From assembly GCA_024654565.1 (NCBI GenBank), contig JANLHM010000005.1:147331-211330 (forward strand): DNA of 64,000 nucleotides, read 5' to 3'. How positions within the stretch are numbered: position 1 is the stretch's first letter; each line of letters opens with the position of its first letter. A model generated the notes under the pieces. It was not told the origin of the DNA, did not search any database, and worked only from the letters and a program-made list of their open reading frames with translations. The translations under genes were made by a program, and so were the position numbers. Of the stretch, positions 27,944 through 38,311 are shown one piece after another. Source of the stretch: Nanobdellota archaeon (GTDB lineage: Archaea > Nanobdellota > Nanobdellia > Pacearchaeales > GW2011-AR1).

Positions 27944-28354
27944 ATGGAAGGAAAAACAAAAATTCACGCATCGGGAAAGAGAAAAGCTGCAGTTGCAAAA
28001 GCTGTTCTAACTGAAGGGAAAGGAAAGATTACTGTCAATGGGAAAGACTACAAAAACCTTGACCTTTTTAATAGATTAAAAATTGAAGAACCGATAAGAA
28101 TTGCTGAAATTGTTCTTGGAAAGGCAAAATTTGATATTGTTGCAAGCGTTCGTGGGGGAGGAGAGCAGGGCCAAATTGAAGCAGTGAGGTTGTCAATTGC
28201 AAAAGCAATTCTAAGTTTCACAAAGTCTGAAGAACTAAAAAAGTCTTACCTTGATTACGACCGAAACCTTCTTGTTGCAGATGTTAGAAGAAAAGAAACA
28301 AGAAAACCAGGGGATTCTAAAGCGAGAGCAAAAAGACAAACTTCATACAGATAA
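27944..28354 (+). CDS. rps9: 30S ribosomal protein uS9
   Basis: ASGKRKAAVAKAVLTEGKGKITVNG...RKETRKPGDSKARAKRQTSYR. Confidence 0.94.
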   Translation: MEGKTKIHASGKRKAAVAKAVLTEGKGKITVNGKDYKNLDLFNRLKIEEPIRIAEIVLGKAKFDIVASVRGGGEQGQIEAVRLSIAKAILSFTKSEELKKSYLDYDRNLLVADVRRKETRKPGDSKARAKRQTSYR

Positions 28355-28572
28355 TGATAAAGAAAAACACCAAAGCTATTTTTATAGATTCTGGAAAGGA
28401 AAGAGAAGAAGATTTGATTGGGGGTATTCCATTATGTGTCGGGGAAAATATGACTATAATTGGATCAAATTCAAAAAAAATTAATTGGAAGGTTGTTGAT
28501 AAGAAAGTTGAGTATATTAATGGGGGAGAGAACCAAACAGTTAATATAACTTATACTTTTGAAAAACAATAA
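28354..28572 (+). CDS. Small hypothetical protein
   Basis: ATG overlaps the rps9 stop codon region. Confidence 0.5.
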   Translation: MIKKNTKAIFIDSGKEREEDLIGGIPLCVGENMTIIGSNSKKINWKVVDKKVEYINGGENQTVNITYTFEKQ

Positions 28573-28576
28573 TTTA

Positions 28577-29002
28577 TTAATTTTGTTTTATTCCTAATCT
28601 TTCAAGTTTATCCTGAACATGATTAAACAAGGTTGAAGAAATCAGGGGTTCATGAGTTCCACTGTGAACATCCCCGTCAAACTTTATTTTTCCTAGATAA
28701 GTAAAATTCCTTAAAATTTTTTTCACTCCATTTAATGAAAACCCATATTTTTTTGAAAGTTTGTTTAGACTAATTTTGTTATTCTGAAAATCAAGAAAAA
28801 TATTTTCAACTACCTGAAAATTTTGGGCTTTAGTGAGTTTACCCTCAAAAAATTTATAACCGAATGGTGCACGTGACACAGGATTACCCTCTTTCGCTTT
28901 TTCAACCATTCCTTTTTTTTGTCTATTTTTATAGAGTTTTAACTTTTCAATTTCTTCTTTAAGTTCTTTATTCTCTTTTTTTAACGTCTCTAGTTCATTC
29001 AT
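28577..29002 (-). CDS. Serine-recombinase 'Recombinase'-domain protein lacking the resolvase catalytic domain
   Basis: APFGYKFFEGKLTKAQNFQVVENIFLDFQNNKISLNKLSKKYGFSLNGVKKILRNFTYLGKIKFDGDVHSGTHEPLISSTLFNHVQDKL. Confidence 0.75.
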   Translation of the reverse strand: MNELETLKKENKELKEEIEKLKLYKNRQKKGMVEKAKEGNPVSRAPFGYKFFEGKLTKAQNFQVVENIFLDFQNNKISLNKLSKKYGFSLNGVKKILRNFTYLGKIKFDGDVHSGTHEPLISSTLFNHVQDKLERLGIKQN

Positions 29003-29843
29003 CTTCTAAAACCTCCAAAGTGTCAATAGGACTTTTTATTTTTTTTAATTCTTCTGTTGAGACATGAGTGTATATCTGAGTAGTTGAAAGGTCCGCGTGA
29101 CCCAAAAGCTCTTGAATTTTTCTTATGTCTACCCCATTTTCAAGAAGGTGAGTTGCAAAAGAATGCCTAAGAGTGTGACAATGGATTTCTTTTTTTATTT
29201 CTGCCTTTTTACCAGCATTTTTTACAATCTTTTGCATATTTCTTGAAGACATTTTTTTCCCTTTTCTTCCAGAAAAAAGGTAAACTTCCTTCAAACTTTT
29301 TTGTCTTTCAACTTGTCTTTTTAATTTTGAAAAAATTGATTTGGGGATATTAAAAATCCGGTCTTTTTTCCCTTTTGCCTGCCTTACATTCCCTACTTTT
29401 TCTTCAAAATTTAAATCTTGAACTTTAAGTGAGACTAATTCTGAAACTCTTAGTCCTGCGCCGTACATCAAGGAAACCATCAGACGAGATTTTTTTGTGC
29501 TCAGAGATTCAAACAAAGTGACCACTTCTTTTTTTGTTAAAACAGTCGGGATTCTTTTTTCTCTTTTTGGTCTCCTTATGTTTACTGTTAAGTCTTTTTT
29601 GAGAATTGTAGAATAAGCAAATTTGATTGCAGCAAGAAACATTATTGTTGAAATTGCCGACCTTTCAGACAGCTTCTCTGCAACATATTCTTTTACATCG
29701 TCTTCGGTCACTTCTTCAGGAGTTTTATTTACAAATTTTATTAAGTCTATATTTGACTTCACATAATTTTTGACAGTGTAAACAGAATTTTTTGAAACTT
29801 TTAATTCAATCTCAATTTTTTTGAAAAACTCCTCTTTATTCAT
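28995..29843 (-). CDS. xerA: Tyrosine recombinase, XerA-like
   Basis: GAGLRVSELVSL, HTLRHSFATHLLENGVDIRKIQELLGHADLSTTQIYTHV. Confidence 0.9.
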   Translation of the reverse strand: MNKEEFFKKIEIELKVSKNSVYTVKNYVKSNIDLIKFVNKTPEEVTEDDVKEYVAEKLSERSAISTIMFLAAIKFAYSTILKKDLTVNIRRPKREKRIPTVLTKKEVVTLFESLSTKKSRLMVSLMYGAGLRVSELVSLKVQDLNFEEKVGNVRQAKGKKDRIFNIPKSIFSKLKRQVERQKSLKEVYLFSGRKGKKMSSRNMQKIVKNAGKKAEIKKEIHCHTLRHSFATHLLENGVDIRKIQELLGHADLSTTQIYTHVSTEELKKIKSPIDTLEVLEDE

Positions 29844-30487
29844 ATGACTATTCCAAATTCTTTTAATCTCTTTTTAATGTTTGAATTCCCCTTAAAATGA
29901 ATCGTTTTTATTCCTAGTTTTTCGGCTGGAGGAAGGTTCCATGGACGGTCATCAATGAAAAGCACTTCTTTTGGGAGAACTTTCAATTTTTTAAGAAGAA
30001 TTTTGTAGATATCTAAATTAGGTTTTCTTGTTCCGACATCACATGAGACTACAACAGGATTAAATATTCTGTAAAACTTTTTAGGAATTAAAGATGGGCT
30101 CGACAAGTGCCATTGGTCTGAGAGAACGGCAACCTTAAAACCTTTTTTTTTCAAATTTTTTACTAAATCAAGAAGAAAAGTGTTTTCAAGATATTTATTT
30201 GTATAAGCACTTGAATAAAGTTTTTCGATTTTATTTTTGGGATATTTAAATTTCTCTGAGAGACGGGAAAGAAGTTTTGACTTTTTTATTTTTCCTTCCA
30301 TTGAAAGAGAATAGTCTGTATCAAGGAGGTCAAAATAAGTGTCAAGAGAGATTTTAAGTTTTTTTAAAACGTTTTCATGAACTCCTAAATTAGTGTGAAG
30401 TCTCTTTTGATAAGATTTGTTTTTTGCGATTTGTAAAACCCCTTCAACATCAAAGACAATTACTTTTAACCCCCCCTTTAATTCCAT
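29840..30487 (-). CDS. HAD-superfamily hydrolase
   Basis: IVFDVEGVLQ motif I; VLFIDDRPWNLPPAEKLGIKTIHF motif IV. Confidence 0.82.
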   Translation of the reverse strand: MELKGGLKVIVFDVEGVLQIAKNKSYQKRLHTNLGVHENVLKKLKISLDTYFDLLDTDYSLSMEGKIKKSKLLSRLSEKFKYPKNKIEKLYSSAYTNKYLENTFLLDLVKNLKKKGFKVAVLSDQWHLSSPSLIPKKFYRIFNPVVVSCDVGTRKPNLDIYKILLKKLKVLPKEVLFIDDRPWNLPPAEKLGIKTIHFKGNSNIKKRLKEFGIVI

Positions 30488-30548
30488 TAACTGATTATAC
30501 GAACTTTATTTAAATAACTTTCCTGATTAAAAGACCCGTTTTTCCAAA

Positions 30549-30683
30549 TTACTTTTTAAGTAAAATTCTCTGATTCACAATCATAAGAACTACTGCTCCT
30601 ATAAGAAAAAGCCAGTCAATTCTAAAAGCAAGATAAACAAAAGTTAATGCGATAAGAGAATTAAAAACAACAATTTTATTCAT
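30549..30683 (-). CDS. 44-aa membrane protein (not in supplied ORF track)
   Basis: MNKIVVFNSLIALTFVYLAFRIDWLFLIGAVVLMIVNQRILLKK*. Confidence 0.5.
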   Translation of the reverse strand: MNKIVVFNSLIALTFVYLAFRIDWLFLIGAVVLMIVNQRILLKK

Positions 30684-30761
30684 GTAAACAAAAGAGAAAG
30701 AAGATTTTTATATGTAATTGAGACCACAAAAGATTATAAAAGAAAAAAATTTCTTTAAATT

Positions 30762-31067
30762 ATGGAAACAAAAAGAAAAATAGAATTTCTTGTGGCAGGA
30801 ATGTTTGTAGTTTTTCTTTTGATTTTGGTTTTGGGAGTTTTGTCCCTTGAAGAAGAAAAGTCAAAGAAAAGTGAAAGACTTAAGATCTATGAAAGAAGTT
30901 CCAAAGTTGTTTTAGACAGAGGATTTTACTACAGTGAAGAAAAGATAAAAATGATTTCCCTAAATAACGGAGTCTACAAAGAATATATTTTGGAGAGAGA
31001 CTCGATGAACTTTAGAAACAGAATTTTTACAGAAAATGAGTTTTTCTTCGAAAGAACTGTTAATTAA
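30762..31067 (+). CDS. Small single-TM hypothetical protein
   Basis: N-terminal TM VAGMFVVFLLILVLGVLSL. Confidence 0.5.
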   Translation: METKRKIEFLVAGMFVVFLLILVLGVLSLEEEKSKKSERLKIYERSSKVVLDRGFYYSEEKIKMISLNNGVYKEYILERDSMNFRNRIFTENEFFFERTVN

Positions 31068-31078
31068 ACAAATTAAAA

Positions 31079-33043
31079 TTAACCTTTCAACCTTTTAGTT
31101 AGATTTTCTATTCTATTTTTTATTCTTATTGCATCCTCAAATTCAAGTTTTTCGGCAAGTTCTTTCATCTGTGACTCAAGTTCGATAATTAAATTTGGGA
31201 TTTCCTTTTTGGGAATGTGCTTTGTGTCTGTTAAATCAACTTCTTTTTCTTTTACGGGTTTCACGATTGTTTTTGGGGTGATGTTATTCTCTTTATTGAA
31301 CTTTTCCTGGATTTCCCTTCTTCTCCTTGTTTCTGAAAGGGCTGTTTTTATTGAATCAGTTAACACATCTGCATAAAGAATTACTTTTGAATCTAAATTC
31401 CTTGCAGCACGACCTATTGTTTGAATTAAAGATTTATCATTTCTTAAAAACCCCTCTTTATCGGCGTCGAGAATCCCGACAAACCCCACTTCAGGAATGT
31501 CGAGTCCCTCTCTTAAAAGGTTTATCCCGACAAGAACATCAAACTTTCCTAAACGCAATTCCCTTATGATTTCAGTTCTTTCAAGGGTGTCTATTTCTGA
31601 ATGGAGGTATCTTGTTTTGATATTGTTTTCAGACAAATATTCAGAGAGTTCTTCAGCTAATTTTTTCGTGAGGGTCGTTACAAGAACCCGGTTTCCCCTC
31701 TTTATTGCACTTCCAATTTCACGAGTTACATCTAAGACTTGAGACTTTGCAGGACGAACTTCTACTTCAGGGTCAAGTAGACCAGTTGGTCTAATTATTT
31801 GCTCAACAATTCCTTTTGAATTTGAATGTTCATAAAAACCAGGGGTTGCCGAAACAAAAATTGTTTTATTCTTTTTAATATACTCTTCAAACTCTTCAAA
31901 TTTAAGGGGTCGGTTGTCGTATGCACTTGTTAACCTAAAACCATAATCAATAAGATTTTTTTTTCTTGCTCTGTCTCCTTTAAACATTCCATGAAGTTGG
32001 GGGATTGTCTGGTGACTTTCATCAATTACAATTAAAAACTTCCCTGAAAAATAATCAAGAAGGCAATAAGGTTTTTCTCCCTCGCTTCTCTTGTCAAAAT
32101 GTCTTGAATAATTTTCTATTCCCTTGCAATAACCCGTTTCTTTAATCATCTCTAAATCATAGCGCGTTCTTTGATTTAACCTATGGGATTCTAAGGGTTC
32201 TAATTTAGGTAAATCTTTTTTTAATTGTTCTAAGATAGAATCTTTTACTTCTTCAAACTCTTCACTTGAAATAACAAAGTGTTTTGCGGGGTAAACGGTG
32301 AAGTGGTCCCACATTTCAACTCTTTTTCCCGTCATCCTGTCCAATTCTGTGAGTGTTGCTATTTTGTCTTCAAACAATTCAATTCTAATTATATTTTCAT
32401 AACCAGACGGAATAAAATCAATTGTGTCTCCCTTCACTCTGAAAACTCCTGGAGAAATTTGAGTGTCATTCCTTTTATACTGGGAATCAATAAACTTCAA
32501 AAGAAGGTCCCTTCTTTTTATTTCCATTCCTTTTTCAAGTGAAAACCTAAATCCAAGGTAATTTTTTGGGTTTCCAAGACCATATATACATGAAACCGAT
32601 GCCACAACAATTGTGTCCTTCCTTCCCAAAACTGAAGAAGTTGCTGCAAGTCTCATTTGATCTAGCTTCGCGTTTATTGCCGCATCTTTCTCTATATATT
32701 GGTCTGTTGTAGGAAGGTATGACTCTGGTTGGTAATAATCATAATAGGAAACAAAGTATTCTACTTTATTTTTTGGAAATAGAGTTTTTAATTCTTCATA
32801 GAGTTGTGCTGCGAGAGTTTTGTTGTGGGCAATTACTAATGTAGGCATCTGAACTTTTTCGATTACGTTTGCAATTGTGAAAGTTTTTCCAGAGCCAGTT
32901 ACTCCAAGAAGGGTTTGAATTTTCTTTCCTTTCTTTATCCCTTCTGTTAATTCCCTTATTGCTTCTGGCTGAGATCCTGCTGGCTTATGCTCTGAAACAA
33001 TCTTAAAATTTTGAGTTTCCATAAAAAAAGATAAAATAACCAA
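31079..33043 (-). CDS. uvrB: Excinuclease ABC subunit B
   Basis: QTLLGVTGSGKTFTIANVI; YYDYYQPESYLP; C-terminal UVR motif; true start may be 33022. Confidence 0.97.
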   Translation of the reverse strand: MVILSFFMETQNFKIVSEHKPAGSQPEAIRELTEGIKKGKKIQTLLGVTGSGKTFTIANVIEKVQMPTLVIAHNKTLAAQLYEELKTLFPKNKVEYFVSYYDYYQPESYLPTTDQYIEKDAAINAKLDQMRLAATSSVLGRKDTIVVASVSCIYGLGNPKNYLGFRFSLEKGMEIKRRDLLLKFIDSQYKRNDTQISPGVFRVKGDTIDFIPSGYENIIRIELFEDKIATLTELDRMTGKRVEMWDHFTVYPAKHFVISSEEFEEVKDSILEQLKKDLPKLEPLESHRLNQRTRYDLEMIKETGYCKGIENYSRHFDKRSEGEKPYCLLDYFSGKFLIVIDESHQTIPQLHGMFKGDRARKKNLIDYGFRLTSAYDNRPLKFEEFEEYIKKNKTIFVSATPGFYEHSNSKGIVEQIIRPTGLLDPEVEVRPAKSQVLDVTREIGSAIKRGNRVLVTTLTKKLAEELSEYLSENNIKTRYLHSEIDTLERTEIIRELRLGKFDVLVGINLLREGLDIPEVGFVGILDADKEGFLRNDKSLIQTIGRAARNLDSKVILYADVLTDSIKTALSETRRRREIQEKFNKENNITPKTIVKPVKEKEVDLTDTKHIPKKEIPNLIIELESQMKELAEKLEFEDAIRIKNRIENLTKRLKG

Positions 33044-33079
33044 GTTAAAAGAGTTTCGGATAAACCTATTCTTAAATTT

Positions 33080-34654
33080 TTAAGACTTGTCAAAAAACCT
33101 TTTGGTCCTTCTTTCTCTTTGAAATTTTAAAACAAACCGATGAGCTTCGTCCCTTATTTCCCTTAAAAACAGAAGCCCCTTATTTTTGTTGTCCAATTTA
33201 AGGACTCGGCCATCAGGCAAGTATATTTCTTCCTCTCTCTTTGCAAGAGAAATTATTGGAACCTTTACTTCTATTTCATCAAGAGCTTTTATTGATGAAC
33301 TTAACTGCCCCTTTCCTCCGTCAATTACAACGAGGTCGGGCATTGGTTCTTTATTTATTTTTAATTTGGAATACCTTCTTCTTACAACCTCATTCATTGC
33401 CCTGAAGTCATCATTTCCTTCAAAAGACTTTATTTTAAATTTCCTGTAATTAGACTTATACGGTTTTCCATTCTGAAACTGCACCATTGAGGCCACCACC
33501 TCAGTTCCCGAAAGGTGAGAGATGTCAAAACATTCAATTACTTTTGGGGAGGATTGCAGATTTAATACAAACTTTAAATCCTCAACTTTCCTAATATCCC
33601 CAAAGTATTGAATTTCTATATTCTTTAAAATGAGGTTGAGAAGCTCTTTCAACTCTCCTTTTTTAGAAAAAATTACTTGAGACTTTGAACCTTTCTTTTT
33701 CGTTAAAAATTCATTTATTGAGGAAGGTACTTTTTCAGGAATAATTACTTTTTTGGGAATTTTATTTTCCCCATAAAATTGAATTAAGAACTCTTCAAGA
33801 AAGTCCTCCTTAAAATCAAATTCAAAAGACCTTTTATTTTCAAGGCTTCCCTTGTTAATATTAAAAATCATAAGGTAAATTTTTTCACCCTTACGAAGAT
33901 AGTTTAGAATATCCTCGTCATAAATTTTATTCCTCTCCACATTCTGTTTTTCACTTAAAGAATTTACCGCCCTTATTTCATCTCTTAGAACCAGTGCTTT
34001 TTCATAATCTTTTTTTTCTGATGCTTTTTCCATCTTTCCTTCTAAGGCATTAATTAATTCTGAGCCCTTTCCTTTCAAAACCAATTTTGCTTTACGTATG
34101 TTTTCCAGATATTCTTCTTCAGAAATTTTATTTATGCAAGGAGCAGAACAAATCCCTAAATCATAACGAATACACTTCTTCTTGGGAAGACTCCTGCACG
34201 TTCTTATACGAAAAGTTTTGTTTAGTGTTTCAAGAAGGTAATCTCTTGTTTTCCCGGAAGTAAAAGGCCCAAAAACTTCTGATTCAAATTTTTTGTTTTT
34301 TATCCTTTCAGTTCTTGAAGCAATGAGCCTCGGAAATTTTTCAGAGGTTAACCCAATTACTGAATAAGACTTTGAGTCTTTCAGATTGATGTTATATTTC
34401 GGGGTGTGTTTTTTAATAAGGTTGTTTTCTAAGAGAAGTGCCTCCACTTCCGAATCAGTTGCGATAAAATCTATTTTATGGATATTTTTAATAAGAGCCT
34501 TTGTTTTTGAGTCAAGGTCTTTATTAAGAAAATAACTTTCTACTCTTTTTTTGAGATTTTTTGCCTTTCCCACATATATGACTTTTCCGGATTCATCTTC
34601 ATAAAGGTAACAACCCGAACTTTCCGGAAGAAGGGGAATTTCTTTTTTATCCAT
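33080..34654 (-). CDS. uvrC: Excinuclease ABC subunit C
   Basis: GIY-YIG GCYLYEDESGKVIYVGKAKNLKKRV; CRSLPKKKCIRYDLGICSAPC. Confidence 0.96.
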   Translation of the reverse strand: MDKKEIPLLPESSGCYLYEDESGKVIYVGKAKNLKKRVESYFLNKDLDSKTKALIKNIHKIDFIATDSEVEALLLENNLIKKHTPKYNINLKDSKSYSVIGLTSEKFPRLIASRTERIKNKKFESEVFGPFTSGKTRDYLLETLNKTFRIRTCRSLPKKKCIRYDLGICSAPCINKISEEEYLENIRKAKLVLKGKGSELINALEGKMEKASEKKDYEKALVLRDEIRAVNSLSEKQNVERNKIYDEDILNYLRKGEKIYLMIFNINKGSLENKRSFEFDFKEDFLEEFLIQFYGENKIPKKVIIPEKVPSSINEFLTKKKGSKSQVIFSKKGELKELLNLILKNIEIQYFGDIRKVEDLKFVLNLQSSPKVIECFDISHLSGTEVVASMVQFQNGKPYKSNYRKFKIKSFEGNDDFRAMNEVVRRRYSKLKINKEPMPDLVVIDGGKGQLSSSIKALDEIEVKVPIISLAKREEEIYLPDGRVLKLDNKNKGLLFLREIRDEAHRFVLKFQRERRTKRFFDKS

Positions 34655-34726
34655 ATATTTTCAACAAACCTCCCAATTATAAATTTGTTGGAAAAGTTAT
34701 TTAAACAAAAGTTTTCTTTGTATTTC

Positions 34727-35167
34727 ATGAAAACTTTTTTTGCCATAATCCTTTTCTTTTTTCTTTTAGTTGGAAGTATTAGTGCTTTAGAAATTAACGG
34801 AAAAAATGTATCTTGTGAAGACTTTGAGTCATTTAATGAAAATTTCGGGGGAAAGGGTGTTCCCTCTTCAATTCCATATCAAAATGAAATTTTAAATGTC
34901 TACATTAAAAATGAGAGTTTTGGACACATAAAAGTTGAAAAAGGAAATTTTTCTAACTTTTCTTGTGAAAAAAGTGACAACGCGACATATGACCTGAAAA
35001 TTAATAACCTTTCTATTTTTGAAAACCTTGACTCAAACCAAAGCTTGATTGAAACTTTAAACAAAAAATTGTCTGATAAAGAGATTGAAGTTGAAGGACT
35101 TACTTTAGGAAAAAAAATAAAATGGTTTTTTACGACAATTTTGTTAAAAGTTTTAGGTTGGTTTTAA
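34727..35167 (+). CDS. Secreted/anchored hypothetical protein
   Basis: MKTFFAIILFFFLLVGSISA signal peptide; C-terminal TM. Confidence 0.5.
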   Translation: MKTFFAIILFFFLLVGSISALEINGKNVSCEDFESFNENFGGKGVPSSIPYQNEILNVYIKNESFGHIKVEKGNFSNFSCEKSDNATYDLKINNLSIFENLDSNQSLIETLNKKLSDKEIEVEGLTLGKKIKWFFTTILLKVLGWF

Positions 35168-35171
35168 AAAT

Positions 35172-37964
35172 TTAACTTAATATTTTTTTTAAATACTTTC
35201 CAGTCCAACTCTTTGGATTTTTTGAAACTTCTTCAGGAGTTCCTTTTGCAATTACGAGTCCTCCACCTTCTCCTCCTTCAGGACCTAAATCAATGATGTG
35301 GTCTGCACATTTTATAACGTCAAGATTGTGTTCGATTACTACCATTGTGTTTCCCTTATCGACTAAGTCTTGAAGAACCTCCACTAATTTTTTTACATCA
35401 TGGAAATGTAACCCTGTTGTTGGTTCGTCTAAAATATAAAGCGTTTTACCTAAAGTCCTTTTCCCCAGTTCCCGAGTTAATTTTATCCTCTGACTCTCTC
35501 CCCCTGAAAGAGTTGTTGAACTTTGGCCCAAGTGGATATATCCTAAACCCACTTTAACAAGAGTTTCAAGTTTATTTTTAATTGAAGGAATAAATGCAAA
35601 AAAGAGGAGTGCCTCTTCAGTTGACATTTCAAGAACTTCGGCAATTGACTTTCCTTTGTAATTTATTTCAAGAGTTTCTTTGTTATACCTCTTTCCTTTA
35701 CAATCTTCACATTCAACATACACATCTGGTAAAAAATTCATTTCTATTTTTATTGTTCCGTCCCCCTTGCATTTCTCGCACCTTCCCCCTTTTACATTAA
35801 ATGAAAACCTTCCAAGCTTGTAGCCTTTTATTTTTGCTTCTTTTGTTTCTGAAAAAACTTTTCTTATTTCATCAAAAACTTTTGTGTATGTTGCAGGATT
35901 ACTTCTCGGAGTTTTTCCGATGGGAGATTGATCAATTATCACAACTTTGTCTATATAGGCGTCTGTATAAATCCCCTTGTGTTTGCCTGGAACTTCTTTT
36001 GAAGAACCGAGTTTTTTTGAAAGCCCTTTATACAAAATTTCATTTACTAAAGTGGATTTGCCTGATCCTGAAACCCCTGTAATCAGATTTAAACATTGTG
36101 TCGGAATGTCAACATCGATTTTTTTTAGATTGTTTTCTTCTGCCTCTTTTATTTTAATTGGAATTCCTAACTCTCTTCTTTTTTCAGGGATTTTAATTTC
36201 TTCTTTTCCTGAGAGATACCTTCCAGTCAGAGAAATTTTATTTTTCTCGATTTCTCCCGGGAGCCCCTGCGCAATTATTTCTCCCCCATGAATTCCTGCT
36301 CCAGGACCTAAATCTACCACATAGTCTGCTGCTCGGATGGTGTCTTCATCATGCTCTACAACAACCAGCGTGTTTCCAAGATCCCTTAATTTATGGAGGG
36401 TTTCAATTAACTTTGAGTTATCTCTTTGGTGTAAACCAATTGAAGGTTCATCCAAAACATAAAGGACACCAGTTAAATTTGAACCAATCTGAGTTGCAAG
36501 TCTTATCCTCTGAGCCTCTCCCCCTGAAAGAGTTCCTGCACTTCTTGAAAGAGAGATATAATTTAACCCCACGTTATCTAAAAATTCGAGTCTTTCCCTT
36601 ATTTCTTTAAGGATTTGTTTTGCAATTAATTCTTTTTTTTCTGACAAAACCAATTTTTTAAAAAAATCTATCCCGTTTTTGACAGAAAGGTCTGTCACTT
36701 CAATTATTGACTTTCCCCCAATTTTTACCGAGAGTATTTTTTCTTTTAACCTTTTACCCAAGCACTTTGGGCAGGTTGACGTTCTCATGAATTTTCCAAG
36801 CTCTTTTTTCCGGTATTCTGAATCTGTCTCTTTGAAAAGTCTTTCTGACTGGGGGAGTATTCCTTCCCACCCATTTTCAAAATGCATTTTCGCTCCCCCT
36901 TTCCAACTTCCGTTTATCTCTTTCTCGGACCCGTAAAGTAGAACATCAAGTTGTTTTTGGGTAAATTTCTCAAGAGGAGTTAACAAATCAAAACCGAAAT
37001 TTTTTCCGACAACTGCAATCTGCTGTTGCCTCCATGAACGCTCTATTTTTCCATAAAGAGCAATTGCCCCATCAAGGATAGACTTTTTTTTATTTGGAAT
37101 AATTAAATCGGGATCAAACTCAATTTTTACACCCAATCCATGACATTCTTCACATGCCCCAAAAGGAGAATTAAATGAAAACATCCTTGGTTGAAGTTCT
37201 TCAAATACAATTCCGCATTCCGGGCAAGAAAGACTGCTTGAAAAAAGCACTTCTTTTTCATTCCCAGATTCAACAATTACTAGTCCCCCAGATTTCTGAA
37301 GAGAATTTTCAACTGCTTCATTAAGTCTGGAAAAATCTTTCACATCAAAAGTGTCAATGATTAAGTCTATATCGTGTTTTTGATATTTCTTCAAATCAAG
37401 TTTTTCGTCTGTCCTAACAACTGTCCCGTCAACCCTTGCTTTTGAGTACCCTTCTTGATTATAATCTGAAATTAATTTTTCATATGTTCCTTTCTTTTGA
37501 CGAACAATTGGAGAAAAGAGGGTAACCTTACCTGAAAATTCCTCCCCAATTTTTTTAGAAATCTCCTCAGGAGTCTGAGAAACAATTGGAAGGTTGTGGA
37601 CGGGGCAATACGGAACACCCGCTCTTGCATAAAGAAGCCTCAAGTAATCATAAACTTCTGTAACTGTTCCCACAGTTGAGCGAGGATTTTTTGAGGTTGT
37701 TTTTTGTTCAATTGAAATTGCAGGGCTTAACCCCTCAATTGAGTCTACATCTGGTTTATTCATAACTCCTAAAAATTGACGAGCATATGAAGACAAGGAT
37801 TCCACATATCTTCTTTGACCTTCTGCATAGAGAGTGTCAAATGCTAATGTTGACTTCCCTGATCCAGAGAGACCAGTAAAAACTATGAACTTTTCCTTCG
37901 GAAGAGTCAAATTTATGTTCTTAAGATTGTGTTCCCTTGCACCTTTTATTACAATATTTTTCAT
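35172..37964 (-). CDS. uvrA: Excinuclease ABC subunit A
   Basis: IVIKGAREHNLKNINLTLPKEKFIVFTGLSGSGKSTLAFDTLYAEGQRRYVESLSSYARQFL. Confidence 0.98.
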   Translation of the reverse strand: MKNIVIKGAREHNLKNINLTLPKEKFIVFTGLSGSGKSTLAFDTLYAEGQRRYVESLSSYARQFLGVMNKPDVDSIEGLSPAISIEQKTTSKNPRSTVGTVTEVYDYLRLLYARAGVPYCPVHNLPIVSQTPEEISKKIGEEFSGKVTLFSPIVRQKKGTYEKLISDYNQEGYSKARVDGTVVRTDEKLDLKKYQKHDIDLIIDTFDVKDFSRLNEAVENSLQKSGGLVIVESGNEKEVLFSSSLSCPECGIVFEELQPRMFSFNSPFGACEECHGLGVKIEFDPDLIIPNKKKSILDGAIALYGKIERSWRQQQIAVVGKNFGFDLLTPLEKFTQKQLDVLLYGSEKEINGSWKGGAKMHFENGWEGILPQSERLFKETDSEYRKKELGKFMRTSTCPKCLGKRLKEKILSVKIGGKSIIEVTDLSVKNGIDFFKKLVLSEKKELIAKQILKEIRERLEFLDNVGLNYISLSRSAGTLSGGEAQRIRLATQIGSNLTGVLYVLDEPSIGLHQRDNSKLIETLHKLRDLGNTLVVVEHDEDTIRAADYVVDLGPGAGIHGGEIIAQGLPGEIEKNKISLTGRYLSGKEEIKIPEKRRELGIPIKIKEAEENNLKKIDVDIPTQCLNLITGVSGSGKSTLVNEILYKGLSKKLGSSKEVPGKHKGIYTDAYIDKVVIIDQSPIGKTPRSNPATYTKVFDEIRKVFSETKEAKIKGYKLGRFSFNVKGGRCEKCKGDGTIKIEMNFLPDVYVECEDCKGKRYNKETLEINYKGKSIAEVLEMSTEEALLFFAFIPSIKNKLETLVKVGLGYIHLGQSSTTLSGGESQRIKLTRELGKRTLGKTLYILDEPTTGLHFHDVKKLVEVLQDLVDKGNTMVVIEHNLDVIKCADHIIDLGPEGGEGGGLVIAKGTPEEVSKNPKSWTGKYLKKILS

Positions 37965-38285
37965 AAGAAACCCAAAAAAGAATTTCTTTTAAATTCTTTG
38001 GTCACAATTATAAAATTAAATTGAAAATCACAAAAACCGTTAAAAAAGTTATTCGTTTAATCGAAAAAAAGAATTAACCTTTCTTTTTTGAAAATTCTTT
38101 CACTTAGCTCCCTTTATTCAAACAAATTTTGATTTTCTAACTCTCACTTTTGTAAATTTTAAAGGGAAATTTTTTGGAAACCCTTTTTTTAAAATTTAGG
38201 TCCTTCCTAAAACTAAAAAGGAATCTTTTCAAAAAGAAATTAAAAGAAAGTGCAACAGAAGGTCTAAAAACCCTAATTTTTGGGA

Positions 38286-38311
38286 GTTCGTACAATATAT
38301 CTTGTACGAAC
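38286..38311. repeat. Perfect inverted repeat GTTCGTACAA-tatatc-TTGTACGAAC
   Basis: 10-bp perfect arms, 6-nt centre. Confidence 0.85.

Noticed and set aside
28354-28572. RpoN (small RNAP subunit) expected after rps9
   Set aside because: Sequence lacks the N-terminal Cys-containing signature (IPVRCFTCG-like); left as hypothetical.
35345-36936. Several plus-strand ORFs antisense to uvrA
   Set aside because: Low-complexity antisense readings of a well-recognised gene.
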